Source: Candidatus Aegiribacteria sp.
GTDB taxonomy: Bacteria; Fermentibacterota; Fermentibacteria; Fermentibacterales; JCC-6
Reading direction: 5' to 3'
NCBI GenBank assembly: GCA_030640155.1
Contig: DAOWJX010000196.1
Coordinates: 1 to 25,127 of the forward strand
Length of the DNA stretch: 25,127 bases
Positions 7,065 to 15,644 of this stretch are shown piece after piece; position 1 is the first letter of the stretch; each line of letters starts with the position of its first letter. The position numbers and the translations under genes are program-made. The notes under the pieces were generated by a model. It did not search any database, had not been told where the DNA came from, and worked only from the letters and a program-made list of their open reading frames with translations.

Positions 7065-8072
7065 ATGAAAGCATTCACTGCCATACTCTTCTGCGTCAGC
7101 TTTGCATACAGTCATACGATCATTACCACCTTCGATGTTCCCTACGGTTACATTAGCGGTCTGGCCACTGACGATAATCTGGTCTGGGCAATAGACTCAA
7201 TTACCGGCTCTATTTACGGGTTCGACGGATGGACCGGCACAATGGAAGAAAGTTTTTCTGTCGTTGGGACAGGTTCACCTGTAGGTTTGGCTTACGTCGA
7301 CAGTCTGCTCTACTATGCCGAAAGCGGCACTGCGACCCTGCATGCTATGAACACGAACGGTAACTACATTGGCAGCTGGGACCTTTCGGGATTGGAAGTT
7401 CAGAGCATCACCGGTCTGGGATGGGAGCATGCTGATGACAGGAACGACACGGGTCTTCTAATCGGAGATATTGGTTCCCATATCATCTGGAAGGCGCATC
7501 CAATCGGTTTGTTCACAGAAGCCGATACTCTGATCGTACTGCCGGACACACTCGACTTCCATGATATCTCAGGAGGTTTCTACGATGAGGGTGGATGCTG
7601 GATCGCATGTGAATCATCAAATCCTTATTACAGGATGCAGTACTGGACTGAGTGGGGTCTTTTTGAAACGGCCTACTATGATTTCTCGTCTACGTGCGGG
7701 GTCGCCCAGTACATGCCCTACTACTGGGATCACATCTGGGTAAGCGTTCCCTCTGAACTGAAAGTCTACCTTGACTGGTACGGTATGGGAGTGGAGGATG
7801 ACACCAATGCCATGATCGATGCAGGTCTCCAATGTTCGGAGAATCCTTTCAGTCATAGCGTGAACATCACACTTGAGGGGTTGTCAGAAGGTGCGAGCAT
7901 CAGGATAATGGATGTTACCGGAAGAACCATTCTGGAATCGCAATTCGACGGTAGCTTCACCTGGAACGGTGAGTCTGCAAAGGGAATTTACCTGTCTTCA
8001 GGATGCTACTTTGCTACAGTAATCCTGGAACATGGTGAGGCCGACTCGATCAGGCTGGTGCTACTTCGGTAG
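7065..8072 (+). CDS. Secreted beta-propeller-like protein with C-terminal T9SS/FlgD-like sorting domain
   Basis: Exported protein of 335 residues. GAGGTG lies 5 bases before the ATG. Residues 1-16 are a signal peptide ending in FAYS. Residues 20-235 show repeated short strands with recurring elements (ISGLATDDNLVWAIDSITGSIYGFDG, VGLAYVDSLLYYAESGTATLHAM and similar), as in SMP-30/NHL-like beta-propellers. Confidence 0.3.
   Translation: MKAFTAILFCVSFAYSHTIITTFDVPYGYISGLATDDNLVWAIDSITGSIYGFDGWTGTMEESFSVVGTGSPVGLAYVDSLLYYAESGTATLHAMNTNGNYIGSWDLSGLEVQSITGLGWEHADDRNDTGLLIGDIGSHIIWKAHPIGLFTEADTLIVLPDTLDFHDISGGFYDEGGCWIACESSNPYYRMQYWTEWGLFETAYYDFSSTCGVAQYMPYYWDHIWVSVPSELKVYLDWYGMGVEDDTNAMIDAGLQCSENPFSHSVNITLEGLSEGASIRIMDVTGRTILESQFDGSFTWNGESAKGIYLSSGCYFATVILEHGEADSIRLVLLR
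7842..8069 (+). other. C-terminal sorting-like domain of the secreted protein
   Basis: Residues 260-335 begin with NPFSHSVNITLEG, continue with IRIMDVTGRTI and a WNG segment, and end with GIYLSSGCYFATV. This order (NPF start, v-x-D-x-x-G-R-x-i, tW-x-G, G-x-Y) is typical of the C-terminal Ig-like domains related to FlgD and to type IX secretion sorting domains in the Bacteroidetes and related candidate phyla. It implies delivery to or across the outer membrane, but no type IX components are in the window. Confidence 0.7.
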
Positions 8073-8222
8073 GATCGTTTCAGATCAGGAGAGATAGTAT
8101 CACAAGCCTGTCTCAGGTAGGCACGAGTTAGCCAGGCAATTCATATATCGTCTACTATGGGACCTGCGGTTTGCGTGTTATTCTTTCGACATTGTTGAAC
8201 AAATAGGGGCGGAGAGAAAAAT

Positions 8223-9473
8223 ATGGTCAGAATTCCAGCTGTATCAATGACTTCAGTACTCGTTGTCTTCATTCTATCATGCGGAGAGTCACAGGAGGAA
8301 GCGGCGCCAGGTGAAGGCTGGCAGGTGGACATTCAGTGGCTTGCCGATTCGTTTCCGGAACTGCATTACGACCCTTTCATGTACGAGCCGGAAGACAGCC
8401 TTCAGAGCCGTCTCGACAGGCTTGAACAAAGCCTTGACAGCCTCAGCGATATGGAAACGGTTATGGAGCTTACCCGTGTGCTGGCCTCAATGCGGTGCAG
8501 TCACACAGGTATTGCATTCTGGGAATATGGCGACTGGATTGCCTATCCCATTTCCGTAATGTGGCTGGACGACGGGCTCTTTGTCACTGCAATTGATGCT
8601 GAATATTCGGAGCTTATCGGTTCAAGACTCATAGAATACGGAGACAGACCAGCTGTTGAAGCCGCTGCTGCAATGACTGAAATGTTCCCGGCAACTAACG
8701 AAGTAGCCCCTAAAACCAGAGCGGAAAGCTTCATGATGATGGCTCATCCCATGGAAGCTCTGGGTTTCGGAGATGCTGACTCAACTGTTTCATTTACGTT
8801 CCTTGAAGCAACAGGGGATACCGTCATTACTCATCTTGAGGTTGCTGATCAATCCGATGCTGATATGGAGAGTTTTCATTATTCCGAATCGGTCACTCTG
8901 CCCCTGTGGCTTGGTTCCGACGATTTCTACTGGCACCGTTATCTTTCCGAAAGAAGAATACTCTACTGCGCATACAGTTCATGCACCCTGATGAATGATT
9001 ATCATATAAGCGATTACGTGGATGATCTCAGAGAACTTACGGATTCCGAACCAGTTGATGCCGTAGTGGTGGACCTCAGAAGAAACTCCGGCGGCAATTC
9101 ACTTGTGGCCGCGCCGCTGATAAACTGGCTTCAGGAACTGTCTGAACAGGGGGATATCCGGCTTTATCTGATAATAGGCCGGTGGACTTACTCATCAGGT
9201 ATTCTCAATGCCCTTGAGATAAGAGCGATTCCCGAAGTAACTGTATACGGAGAGAATACCGGCGGAGCCCCGAACCATCTCGGTGAAGTAATGACTACTC
9301 AACTTCCATGGTCAGGATTGTCCGTAGGCTATCCGACAAAGTATTTCCAGAGAGTGGAAGGCGAAGGATCCACGATGAGACCGGAAGTGTACGTACCTAT
9401 GAACTCCGGAATGCTCTTTGATGGTGAAAACAGCATACTGGATGCTATATACGAAGACCTTGAAAATAGCTGA
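8223..9473 (+). CDS. Lipoprotein with S41-family peptidase domain
   Basis: Exported protein of 416 residues. The N-terminus is a signal peptide with lipobox ILSC (Cys 20), so it is probably membrane-anchored. The catalytic domain shows the S41 (tail-specific/tricorn-like) elements in order: DLRRNSGGNS (284-293), GRWTYSSGILNA (319-330), in which Ser 324 or 325 is the expected nucleophile, GENTGG (343-348), and RPEVYVPM (386-393). The Lys of the CtpA Ser/Lys dyad is not visible at the usual place; the GE-TGG form is the one common in bacterial S41 proteins without a PDZ domain, and no PDZ domain is seen here. The N-terminal 200 residues are family-specific. GGAG lies 8 bases before the ATG. It stands alone, 150 bases after the preceding gene. 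The substrate is unknown. Confidence 0.85.
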   Translation: MVRIPAVSMTSVLVVFILSCGESQEEAAPGEGWQVDIQWLADSFPELHYDPFMYEPEDSLQSRLDRLEQSLDSLSDMETVMELTRVLASMRCSHTGIAFWEYGDWIAYPISVMWLDDGLFVTAIDAEYSELIGSRLIEYGDRPAVEAAAAMTEMFPATNEVAPKTRAESFMMMAHPMEALGFGDADSTVSFTFLEATGDTVITHLEVADQSDADMESFHYSESVTLPLWLGSDDFYWHRYLSERRILYCAYSSCTLMNDYHISDYVDDLRELTDSEPVDAVVVDLRRNSGGNSLVAAPLINWLQELSEQGDIRLYLIIGRWTYSSGILNALEIRAIPEVTVYGENTGGAPNHLGEVMTTQLPWSGLSVGYPTKYFQRVEGEGSTMRPEVYVPMNSGMLFDGENSILDAIYEDLENS

Positions 9474-9583
9474 AACTGGAAATAGGTATACTGTCCCCGG
9501 ATGTTCTGGTTCTTGACTGTGTGTTATTTAAGTTGATAGTGTAAAACAAAGGAATTTGAAGAAAGATATAGAGCCCACACAAT

Positions 9584-9599
9584 CATGTTGTCTGACATG
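9584..9599 (+). repeat. Short hairpin just upstream of the DUF4389 gene
   Basis: CATGT (9584-9588) and ACATG (9595-9599) are perfect complements with a 6-base loop. The hairpin ends two bases before the AGGAGA Shine-Dalgarno. It is weak and its role is unproven. Confidence 0.3.
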
Positions 9600-9614
9600 T
9601 TAGGAGACCATCTG

Positions 9615-9920
9615 ATGGAACAACAAACAAATGCCAAGAGAAATTATAAGGATGATCTGATTCGCGGAGCTTTCATGATATTGTTCTTTGTAGCAGCGCG
9701 ATTTGTAGGCGTTCTTGTAGCTTTAATAACCCTGTTCCAGTTCCTATGCGTTCTGATTGCGAGTAAGCCAAACGACAACGTCAAGCATTTTGGCAAGAAT
9801 CTGAGTCTCTACGCTGCTGAAATTATTCAGTTCTTATCCTACAACACGGACAGGAAACCCTGGCCATATTCGAAATGGCCTGAGGAAATACCGTTGAATC
9901 CAGAACCTGCAGTGGAATAG
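9615..9920 (+). CDS. DUF4389-family membrane protein
   Basis: Small membrane protein of 101 residues. Residues 18-50 form a long hydrophobic stretch that can make one or two membrane segments. The end has KPWPYSKWPEEIP (81-93) after an amphipathic segment with IIQFLSYNTDRKPWPY. This combination (hydrophobic N-half, F-L-x-Y/F-N-T/S-D-x-x-P-F/W-P then WP) is the signature of DUF4389, which has no assigned function. The frame is also open from an ATG at 9585, but that one has no ribosome binding site, while the ATG at 9615 has AGGAGA 7 bases upstream. A possible promoter is TTGACT (9513-9518) with GATAGT 16 bases later. It is not clearly in an operon with its neighbours. Confidence 0.8.
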   Translation: MEQQTNAKRNYKDDLIRGAFMILFFVAARFVGVLVALITLFQFLCVLIASKPNDNVKHFGKNLSLYAAEIIQFLSYNTDRKPWPYSKWPEEIPLNPEPAVE

Positions 9921-9993
9921 AGTGGATTATAGTGATACCATTGAGTTTTTACAGGAGACAGGGGATGATGCCGATTTGTATAACTATGATGGG

Positions 9994-10009
9994 AGAGATC
10001 TAGATCTCT
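9994..10009. promoter_or_regulatory. 16-bp perfect palindrome upstream of the small TPR-like gene
   Basis: AGAGATCTAGATCTCT reads the same on both strands. It ends 21 bases before the ATG at 10031, between the DUF4389 gene and the TPR-like gene, and just ahead of the ribosome binding site. It could be an operator or a short hairpin. No protein partner is evident. Confidence 0.4.
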
Positions 10010-10030
10010 GATTTGAAGGGAGAAAGTACG

Positions 10031-10531
10031 ATGCGGGATAAGGTCAAAGAAATATTATCGAATCCGGAGTCGAAACAGATCGTTCATGAAGCCTTCTCCG
10101 GAGGCTGTTTCAATAAGTGCTGGACGTTGATCGAGAAAGCGGACCGATCACCTGAAGATGTGGAAGATATGCTTCTTCTCGCGCAGGCATCCCTGTGGCA
10201 CTGGAAGCAACGCAACGATTGTACTCCGATGAACCTGTCAGTTGCGTACTGGCAGTTGTCAAGGGTATATGCCCTTGCTGAAAACTACGATCAGGCCCGG
10301 CTGTTCGGGAACAAGTGTCTTAAAGTCAGCAAGGATAACAAGATTCCCCCGTTCTACGTTGGTTACGCATACGAGGCGCAGGCGCGAGCTGAAGTCCTTA
10401 ACAAAGACTTCAAAGCTGCCGGAACCTGCCTTGAGAAAGCTGAGAAAGAGCTTGCCGAAGTAACGGACAAGGATGAAAAAGGATTCCTGGAGACCGATAT
10501 CGCGGAACTGAAGAAGGCGATTCAGGATTAG
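10031..10531 (+). CDS. Small cytoplasmic TPR-like protein
   Basis: Protein of 166 residues without a signal peptide or membrane segment, all-helical in character. Helical pairs that resemble tetratricopeptide repeats cover 42-140: NLSVAYWQLSRVYALAENYD (68-87), then QARLFGNKCLKVS (88-100), then FYVGYAYEAQARAEVLNKDF (108-127) and KAAGTCLEKAEKEL. These proteins act as scaffolds for protein contacts; no partner is evident. The frame is open from a TTG at 10013, but the ATG at 10031 has GGGAG 8 bases upstream and is chosen. It ends 15 bases before the stop of the convergent glycosyltransferase, so the two transcription units meet with almost no room for separate terminators. I do not recognise a named family. 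Confidence 0.75.
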   Translation: MRDKVKEILSNPESKQIVHEAFSGGCFNKCWTLIEKADRSPEDVEDMLLLAQASLWHWKQRNDCTPMNLSVAYWQLSRVYALAENYDQARLFGNKCLKVSKDNKIPPFYVGYAYEAQARAEVLNKDFKAAGTCLEKAEKELAEVTDKDEKGFLETDIAELKKAIQD

Positions 10532-10546
10532 ACATTAACCCTCAGA

Positions 10547-11785
10547 TTAGACTAGGAGATCTGTCCAGGCTTCGATCAGATCATCTGTGTATCGATCGAC
10601 GGAGAAGTCTTTAAGTACTTTTTCTCTTCCACAGGTAGCAAGAGCTTCTGCCAGACCGGGATCAGTGAGCAGCTTTTCGATCGCGTCCGCAAGTTCTTCA
10701 TGATCTCCCGGTGTGGTAAGGAGTCCATTTACGCCATCTTCTATCAGCTCTGGTATACCGGTAAGTTTTGTGGAAATTGCCGGGACACCGATTCCCATTG
10801 CCTCCATGAGAGCAACCGGAATTCCGTCCATATCTCCATTCGGAGCTTCTACGGACGGAAGAACGAAGATGGTAGATGTTGAAACCGCTTCCAGTACTTC
10901 ATTTGACGGCATCAGACCCCTGAATTCCACGATTCCATCGAGTTTGTATTCACTAACCGCTTTTCTGAAATACTCCAATCTATCCCCCGCCTGGTCGGTT
11001 CCGGCAATAATGCACTTGAAACTGATGTTTCTCTCGTGGAGAGTTCTGCAGGCTTGAAGGAGCACTTCCACGCCTTTTTTCGGTACGAGTCCGCTTGCAA
11101 CGCACATTACAGTCGGTATACCTGAACTGGATTGTTCATGATCTGGAAGGGACCTCGGTTCAAGACCAAGATGTGTGACTTTCAATTTATTATCCGGAAA
11201 ATCTCCAAAACGATTCGTGAGGAAAACTCTGTTGAAGTGTGAGATTGTGAATACTGTCTGCGCGTTCTTCAGCAGTTTGGCAAGTCTTTCATTACTCTTT
11301 GGTACAAAAATATCCTGGGCGTGAGTTGTAACGGAAAATGGAATATCCAGAAGTGTTCCCGCCCACATTGCTATATGCGCTGCATCCTTCGCGAAGTGAG
11401 CATGAAGGAGGTCCGGTTTATCGCTGAGTGCGTTCCGGGCATACGCCGCCCCTGCGAGGAAATATCTGAGTGTACCGGATAGAAGGGCTTTAAAAGCATA
11501 ATGCGTGAATCTGAACGGCATTCTTAGAAAAAGCGGGAAAACCTCTGGTAATGACTCCTTTGCAAGCGGCAGAATTGGAAGCCTGCACCAGTGCAGCGGC
11601 AGATCCCTCGAAATGAGAATATCCGGATGCTTCAATCCGTCCTCCGGCAGGACTTTATCCCAGAGATTGGAGTCAGGAGAACCTGGAGGCAGATGGATGC
11701 TTATCGAAATATCTTTTACCGCGAGAGCCGCTATCTCCCTGGCAACATATGTGGGCAGGAAATCAAGCAGATATGCAATGTTCAT
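10547..11785 (-). CDS. Glycosyltransferase family 4, WcaL-like
   Basis: Cytoplasmic or membrane-associated enzyme of 412 residues that would move a sugar from a nucleotide donor to a glycan or lipid acceptor. The N-terminal Rossmann half has HAHFAKD (128-134) and VTTHAQDIF (152-160), the pattern of the WcaL/AmsK branch of GT4 enzymes. The C-terminal half has VASGLVPKKGVEVLLQA (229-245), which holds the GL(V)-x-x-KG element, and the E-x7-E-like region from Glu 313 to GIPVALMEAMG (321-331), expected to bind the donor. It is the last gene of the four-glycosyltransferase operon and its ATG overlaps the preceding stop (ATGA, 4 bp). Donor and acceptor cannot be read from the sequence. Confidence 0.93.
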   Translation of the reverse strand: MNIAYLLDFLPTYVAREIAALAVKDISISIHLPPGSPDSNLWDKVLPEDGLKHPDILISRDLPLHWCRLPILPLAKESLPEVFPLFLRMPFRFTHYAFKALLSGTLRYFLAGAAYARNALSDKPDLLHAHFAKDAAHIAMWAGTLLDIPFSVTTHAQDIFVPKSNERLAKLLKNAQTVFTISHFNRVFLTNRFGDFPDNKLKVTHLGLEPRSLPDHEQSSSGIPTVMCVASGLVPKKGVEVLLQACRTLHERNISFKCIIAGTDQAGDRLEYFRKAVSEYKLDGIVEFRGLMPSNEVLEAVSTSTIFVLPSVEAPNGDMDGIPVALMEAMGIGVPAISTKLTGIPELIEDGVNGLLTTPGDHEELADAIEKLLTDPGLAEALATCGREKVLKDFSVDRYTDDLIEAWTDLLV

Positions 11786-13116
11786 ATTTCCATTTCCTGA
11801 TCTCCGGAGACTATTCCGTCCAGAAATGCTCCGAACCGTTTCATGATGTTTCTGGCGTTGAATATTTCTTCCATGGCTTTTTTTCTGCGTGTTCCGTGAA
11901 GTTTGTTCTTCCTCCAGTCTCTAAAAACCTCTTCCAGGGTTTCCGCGAATCCTTCGGGGGAAGGCTTAGCTATGTAACCCGCTTCCAGGATTCGTACGTA
12001 GTTCGTCATGTCACCTTCAGGCGCAATCGCGAATATCGGTTTCCCGGTTCTGAGGTATTCAGCAAGCTTGGATGAGTTTTTAAGTTCCGCACCCGGAATG
12101 CTGCCAAGGCTTGCAAGAAGAACATCAGATTCAATCTGGCAGCGGGGCACATCTTTGAATGGAACAGTATCGATCAGTTCAAGGTTTGAAGACAGCTTGA
12201 TCGTTTTCAGAAGATCGTAGTGTTCGGACTCCTGTTTACCTATAAGCCTGATTTTAACCGGAGCATCAGGATATCTGTCAAGGAATATCCGAAGCCCTCT
12301 GTAAATATTAACGGGCGACTGAGCGCCGAAAAAATTGCCGGTGCATGTTATGAGCAGGAAATCCCGTTCGGGGGGATCGCCCTTTGCGGGAAGTTCCTGT
12401 TCGGGGCTGTACCCGTTCTCAACAACATGTGTCGGAGGGCAGGCAGTTCCGTAAGTATTCTCGAAATATCCCGTTGAACCGGGAGTTGTTGCAGCGATGC
12501 CATCAGCGTGCTCGACGACGTATTTCTCCAGCATTGATTCGATCCGCAGGTTAAGTCTGTTCGGCCATGAAACATTGGAATCGTTAAGCCACAGGTCTCC
12601 AAAGAATGGAATAAACGGGATTCCCGCTATCCGTGCTATCACCCCCGCGATGATATGCATCGAGTGATGCGGACCAAAAGAAACTATTACTTCAGCCTTC
12701 GTCTCTTCCGCAAGACGTAATCCGGCAGGTACAACAAAAGGAAGCCAGGTAATAAGCCTGTCCGGAACGAGCACATAATCCCGCAGAAATTTCAGCAGAG
12801 GGTTATTGCTTGCCGCTATCTGCAGAGACGCCGGTTCTGTATTCGAAGGGGAAGTGCGTGATTTTCCGGAAATGCGGGTTCGGAGCTTTCCGGCTATCAG
12901 GGTAAGATCAGGATGGTAGACCCTTGTAACATCGAGATATTCAGGAAGCATGTCTTCGAGTGTAGGGTCGAACGGCAGCCCTCTTGGATTACTGACTGTT
13001 ATCGGCACCATTTCCCAGCCGGCCTCGGGCATATACCTGGAAACATTCATGATTACAGGAGTCGCGCCGCTGGTAAGAGGTGGAAAACTGCTTGCCAGAA
13101 ATAGAAACTTCTTCAT
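11782..13116 (-). CDS. Glycosyltransferase, GT4-like (GT-B fold)
   Basis: Protein of 444 residues with a GT-B layout. The N-terminal half starts with FLFLASSFPPLTSGATPV, a usual opening of GT4 enzymes with the Gly-rich loop, then has FGPHHSMH (147-154) and FFGDLWL (171-177), and ends in VVENGYSPE (231-239). The C-terminal half has TCTGNFFGAQSPVN (258-271) and SSKLAEYLRTGKPIFAIAPEG (348-368), matching the K-L/F-x-E-Y-L-x-x-G-K-P-I element that contacts the nucleotide sugar. No strong Shine-Dalgarno is visible before the ATG (a GAG about 10 bases upstream). It follows the preceding glycosyltransferase by 51 bases and overlaps the next by 4 bp. Family placement is good; the specific sugar is unknown. 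Confidence 0.88.
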   Translation of the reverse strand: MKKFLFLASSFPPLTSGATPVIMNVSRYMPEAGWEMVPITVSNPRGLPFDPTLEDMLPEYLDVTRVYHPDLTLIAGKLRTRISGKSRTSPSNTEPASLQIAASNNPLLKFLRDYVLVPDRLITWLPFVVPAGLRLAEETKAEVIVSFGPHHSMHIIAGVIARIAGIPFIPFFGDLWLNDSNVSWPNRLNLRIESMLEKYVVEHADGIAATTPGSTGYFENTYGTACPPTHVVENGYSPEQELPAKGDPPERDFLLITCTGNFFGAQSPVNIYRGLRIFLDRYPDAPVKIRLIGKQESEHYDLLKTIKLSSNLELIDTVPFKDVPRCQIESDVLLASLGSIPGAELKNSSKLAEYLRTGKPIFAIAPEGDMTNYVRILEAGYIAKPSPEGFAETLEEVFRDWRKNKLHGTRRKKAMEEIFNARNIMKRFGAFLDGIVSGDQEMEI

Positions 13117-13167
13117 ACTGACAGCTCAAGGTGCAGATAAACGGATTGCTTCCCTGGTCGGGGATTC

Positions 13168-14289
13168 TCAGGCATTTTCAGACCTGCTTACCTCTTCTAT
13201 GAGTGCATTCTCCAGAGCTTTCGATTGCTCGACGACAGAGTAGCGCTTTGACATCCCGGCCGCGGTACCGCAATCTCGAATGAAAATCTCCGGCGCGGCA
13301 GCAACTTCAAGAATTCGCTCCATCCAGCTGTCAACATTGTTTGAATAAACGATCAACCTTGATTGAAAACCTACCGCTTCAGGCAGGCCTCCATATTTTG
13401 AAACCAGGACTATCCTGCCATGTCTCAGGGCTTCTACCGCGACCCGTCCGAACGGCTCATTCCATAAGGATGGAACTAGAACCAGGTCAGCATTACAAAT
13501 GAATTCTACGGTGTCTGAAACCCAGCCGGACCTCGTAAGGTTCCCATCGATTTCAACGCCGCCGGGCCTGATTTCAGAATCACCCACCGCAAGAAACTGA
13601 ACAAGCGGCATGCGCTCTGCGAGAGACTGAAAGATTCCAAATCCCTTCTTTTTCGAAGTGCCCACCATACAGATACTCTTTATTTCAGCAGGTACATGAA
13701 ACTTTTTCTGGGGACACTCTATCGGTGGATAAACAACATAAACAGGAGGGTCCGGGAATAACTCTACGCATTTTTGAGCCATATATTCGCTGTTCGGCAG
13801 CAGAAATGTTGACCTGTTCAACGCTGAACCGCGGTATTGACCGATGACTAACTTTTTGATCCAGCACTTCAGGCGATGTCTGAAATCACCTGCACCCTCT
13901 TCTGTGAAGTTTTCATATGCTCTTACAAACGTACCGACCGGTATACCGTTATCCTGACCTATCTTTAGAGCTGCAGGCAGAGCGATGGTACCTGCAAGGA
14001 CCAGTTCCGCGTTCAATTTTTCAGCCAGAAATCTTGCGTAATGTCTATAGGCGAGTATTCCAAACAGTCTTTTCCCCACACCTCCCGGTGCGCGGCTGGA
14101 AACATCGTAAATACTGACTCCGTTTTTATCCTGTCCCCATAAACCGGTGCCATGTGCCGAAATCACAAAAACTTGATGGCGCTGTGCAACCTCGGATAAC
14201 AGCAGACGATTGGATATTTCACCGCCGCCAACAGGACCGTTATAGTCAGCAAGCCTGAATGCGGGTGAAAGTACAAGAATTCTCATCAT
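13168..14289 (-). CDS. Glycosyltransferase family 4
   Basis: Enzyme of 373 residues. The N-terminal half begins MMRILVLSPAFRLADYNGPVGGGE; the GGGE (21-24) is the acceptor-side Gly loop of GT4 enzymes. The C-terminal half has the donor-site region VPSLWNEPFGRVAVEA (272-287), with Glu 278 and Glu 286 as the E-x7-E pair, followed by SKYGGLPE (297-304). SKKKGF (212-217) takes the place of the usual R-x-x-KG segment. Two adjacent ATGs (14289 and 14286) are possible and neither has a good ribosome binding site; the first is used. It starts 9 bases after the stop of the preceding glycosyltransferase. It is one of four transferases in this operon, which suggests assembly of an oligosaccharide or surface glycan. 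Confidence 0.92.
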   Translation of the reverse strand: MMRILVLSPAFRLADYNGPVGGGEISNRLLLSEVAQRHQVFVISAHGTGLWGQDKNGVSIYDVSSRAPGGVGKRLFGILAYRHYARFLAEKLNAELVLAGTIALPAALKIGQDNGIPVGTFVRAYENFTEEGAGDFRHRLKCWIKKLVIGQYRGSALNRSTFLLPNSEYMAQKCVELFPDPPVYVVYPPIECPQKKFHVPAEIKSICMVGTSKKKGFGIFQSLAERMPLVQFLAVGDSEIRPGGVEIDGNLTRSGWVSDTVEFICNADLVLVPSLWNEPFGRVAVEALRHGRIVLVSKYGGLPEAVGFQSRLIVYSNNVDSWMERILEVAAAPEIFIRDCGTAAGMSKRYSVVEQSKALENALIEEVSRSENA

Positions 14290-14298
14290 ATTCGTATT

Positions 14299-15588
14299 CT
14301 AATTCAATACTGAGCCGGAGTACTCACGATCTGACAGTTTCATGTACAGATCAACCAGTTTCTTTTCTTCAACAGGCCAGTTGTATTGTTCAAGAGTAGC
14401 CTTTCTTCCCCGAATTCCCATCTGTCGCATATCATCCGGTGAGCGAATCAGCCCTCTTAATCCTTCTGCGATTGCCTGCGGACTGGAGGAATCAACCAGT
14501 ATTCCGCAATTGTGTTTGTTAATTATTCGTGCCATTTCGGGGAAGTCACTGGCTATCACGGGCAAACCCGCCATCATATATTCGTACAGTTTGTTTGGCA
14601 GAGAATAGTAATGGTTGAGACATGTATTCTCAAAAAGGATCAGACCGGCGTCTGCTGATACCGTTACTTCCGGGAGAGCTTCAGAAGGAACGGGTGGAAG
14701 AATGAAAACAGTGTCCTTCAGATTCATTTCGCTGCGCATTCTGTGCAGCGTTCCCTGCCAGGCATCATGACCTATTATGACAATAGCGATGTTTTCGTTC
14801 CTGAGGATGGAAGCGGCGTCCAGCAGTTTATCCAGTCCTCTCTCAGGGCAGATGACTCCCTGGTAAAGCATTATCGGAACAACTGCCGGGATAGCGAGTC
14901 TATTCCGGAGATAGGAACTCCCCGGCAGTTCTCTGATTGGATCCGTACTGTTTTCTATAATAACCAGATTGCTGATTGAAGGATACTTTTCTTTCATTAC
15001 CCCACCCCTGGAAGGTGTTACCGCGATAACGGCATCCGTTTTCGGAATGAGTTTCTTCTCTGTGATTCTGTAACGGAACCGGTCGAGAGCCGATGTCGCT
15101 ATGAAATACCTTGAGGATTCGAGCCAGAGTTCATGAGAATCGTAAACAAGTTTGGCTCCAAGCTTTCCGGCAGCCTTTGCGCAAATGAAGAGGGTATCCA
15201 GATCGTTTGCGTGAAATATATCCGCACCGGTCGAAAGCGCTGCTCTGTAGAGTCTGTATTCCCACGGAACGGCCCTTTTCAGGTCAGTTATAAATCTTCT
15301 GAAGCGATTGCGGCGAAGGAGTTTGATAATCCTGCTCTTCAGAGAGTTATTCTCTTTTGCAGATGCACCTATCACTTTTTCTCGAAGCACGTTGCGGCGG
15401 GTGGAATCTTTGGGCGGTCTGAGTATTCGAATATCCTTCCAGATTTCCTCAGTCGGACAACCCTCCTCCGTTCCGGCAATGATGGTGACACTGAAACCTG
15501 CCTCTGAAAGACTGATTGCTTCCTTTTTAACTCTCGCGTCATTCCAGAGCTGATTTTTGACCACCATGCATACTTTGGTAGATTCCAC
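14299..15588 (-). CDS. Glycosyltransferase family 4, first gene of the operon
   Basis: Enzyme of 429 residues. It starts with GTG, supported by AGGAG 5 bases upstream. N-terminal half: VCMVVKNQLWNDARVKKEA (6-24), FHANDLDTL (125-133) and YDSHELW (149-155), the pattern of GT4 enzymes in which a HA-x-D segment is followed by YDSHE. C-terminal half: LYQGVICPERGLDKL (241-255), which carries the QG-x-x-x-x-RG element, and SLPNKLYEYMMAGLPVIAS (329-347), with Glu 336 near the nucleotide. A good promoter lies 57 bases upstream of the start (15645-15673). It is divergent from the aspartate kinase operon. The acceptor is not known. Confidence 0.93.
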   Translation of the reverse strand: MESTKVCMVVKNQLWNDARVKKEAISLSEAGFSVTIIAGTEEGCPTEEIWKDIRILRPPKDSTRRNVLREKVIGASAKENNSLKSRIIKLLRRNRFRRFITDLKRAVPWEYRLYRAALSTGADIFHANDLDTLFICAKAAGKLGAKLVYDSHELWLESSRYFIATSALDRFRYRITEKKLIPKTDAVIAVTPSRGGVMKEKYPSISNLVIIENSTDPIRELPGSSYLRNRLAIPAVVPIMLYQGVICPERGLDKLLDAASILRNENIAIVIIGHDAWQGTLHRMRSEMNLKDTVFILPPVPSEALPEVTVSADAGLILFENTCLNHYYSLPNKLYEYMMAGLPVIASDFPEMARIINKHNCGILVDSSSPQAIAEGLRGLIRSPDDMRQMGIRGRKATLEQYNWPVEEKKLVDLYMKLSDREYSGSVLN

Positions 15589-15644
15589 AAAGACTCCTGA
15601 TTCATTAACTGATCTGGCTGTAGTATGTTTTAAATCCGGGCGAC

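Noticed and set aside
8073..8222. Terminator between the propeller-like gene and the S41 gene
   Set aside because: Only short imperfect repeats (GCCTG/CAGG, TTGTT/AACAA) were found, with no T-run; not strong enough to call.
9585..9614. Upstream ATG start for the DUF4389 protein
   Set aside because: No ribosome binding site before it and it lies in a small hairpin; the ATG at 9615 has AGGAGA at the right distance.
10013..10030. TTG start for the small TPR-like protein
   Set aside because: The ATG at 10031 has GGGAG 8 bases upstream, and the added residues would come from the ribosome binding site itself.
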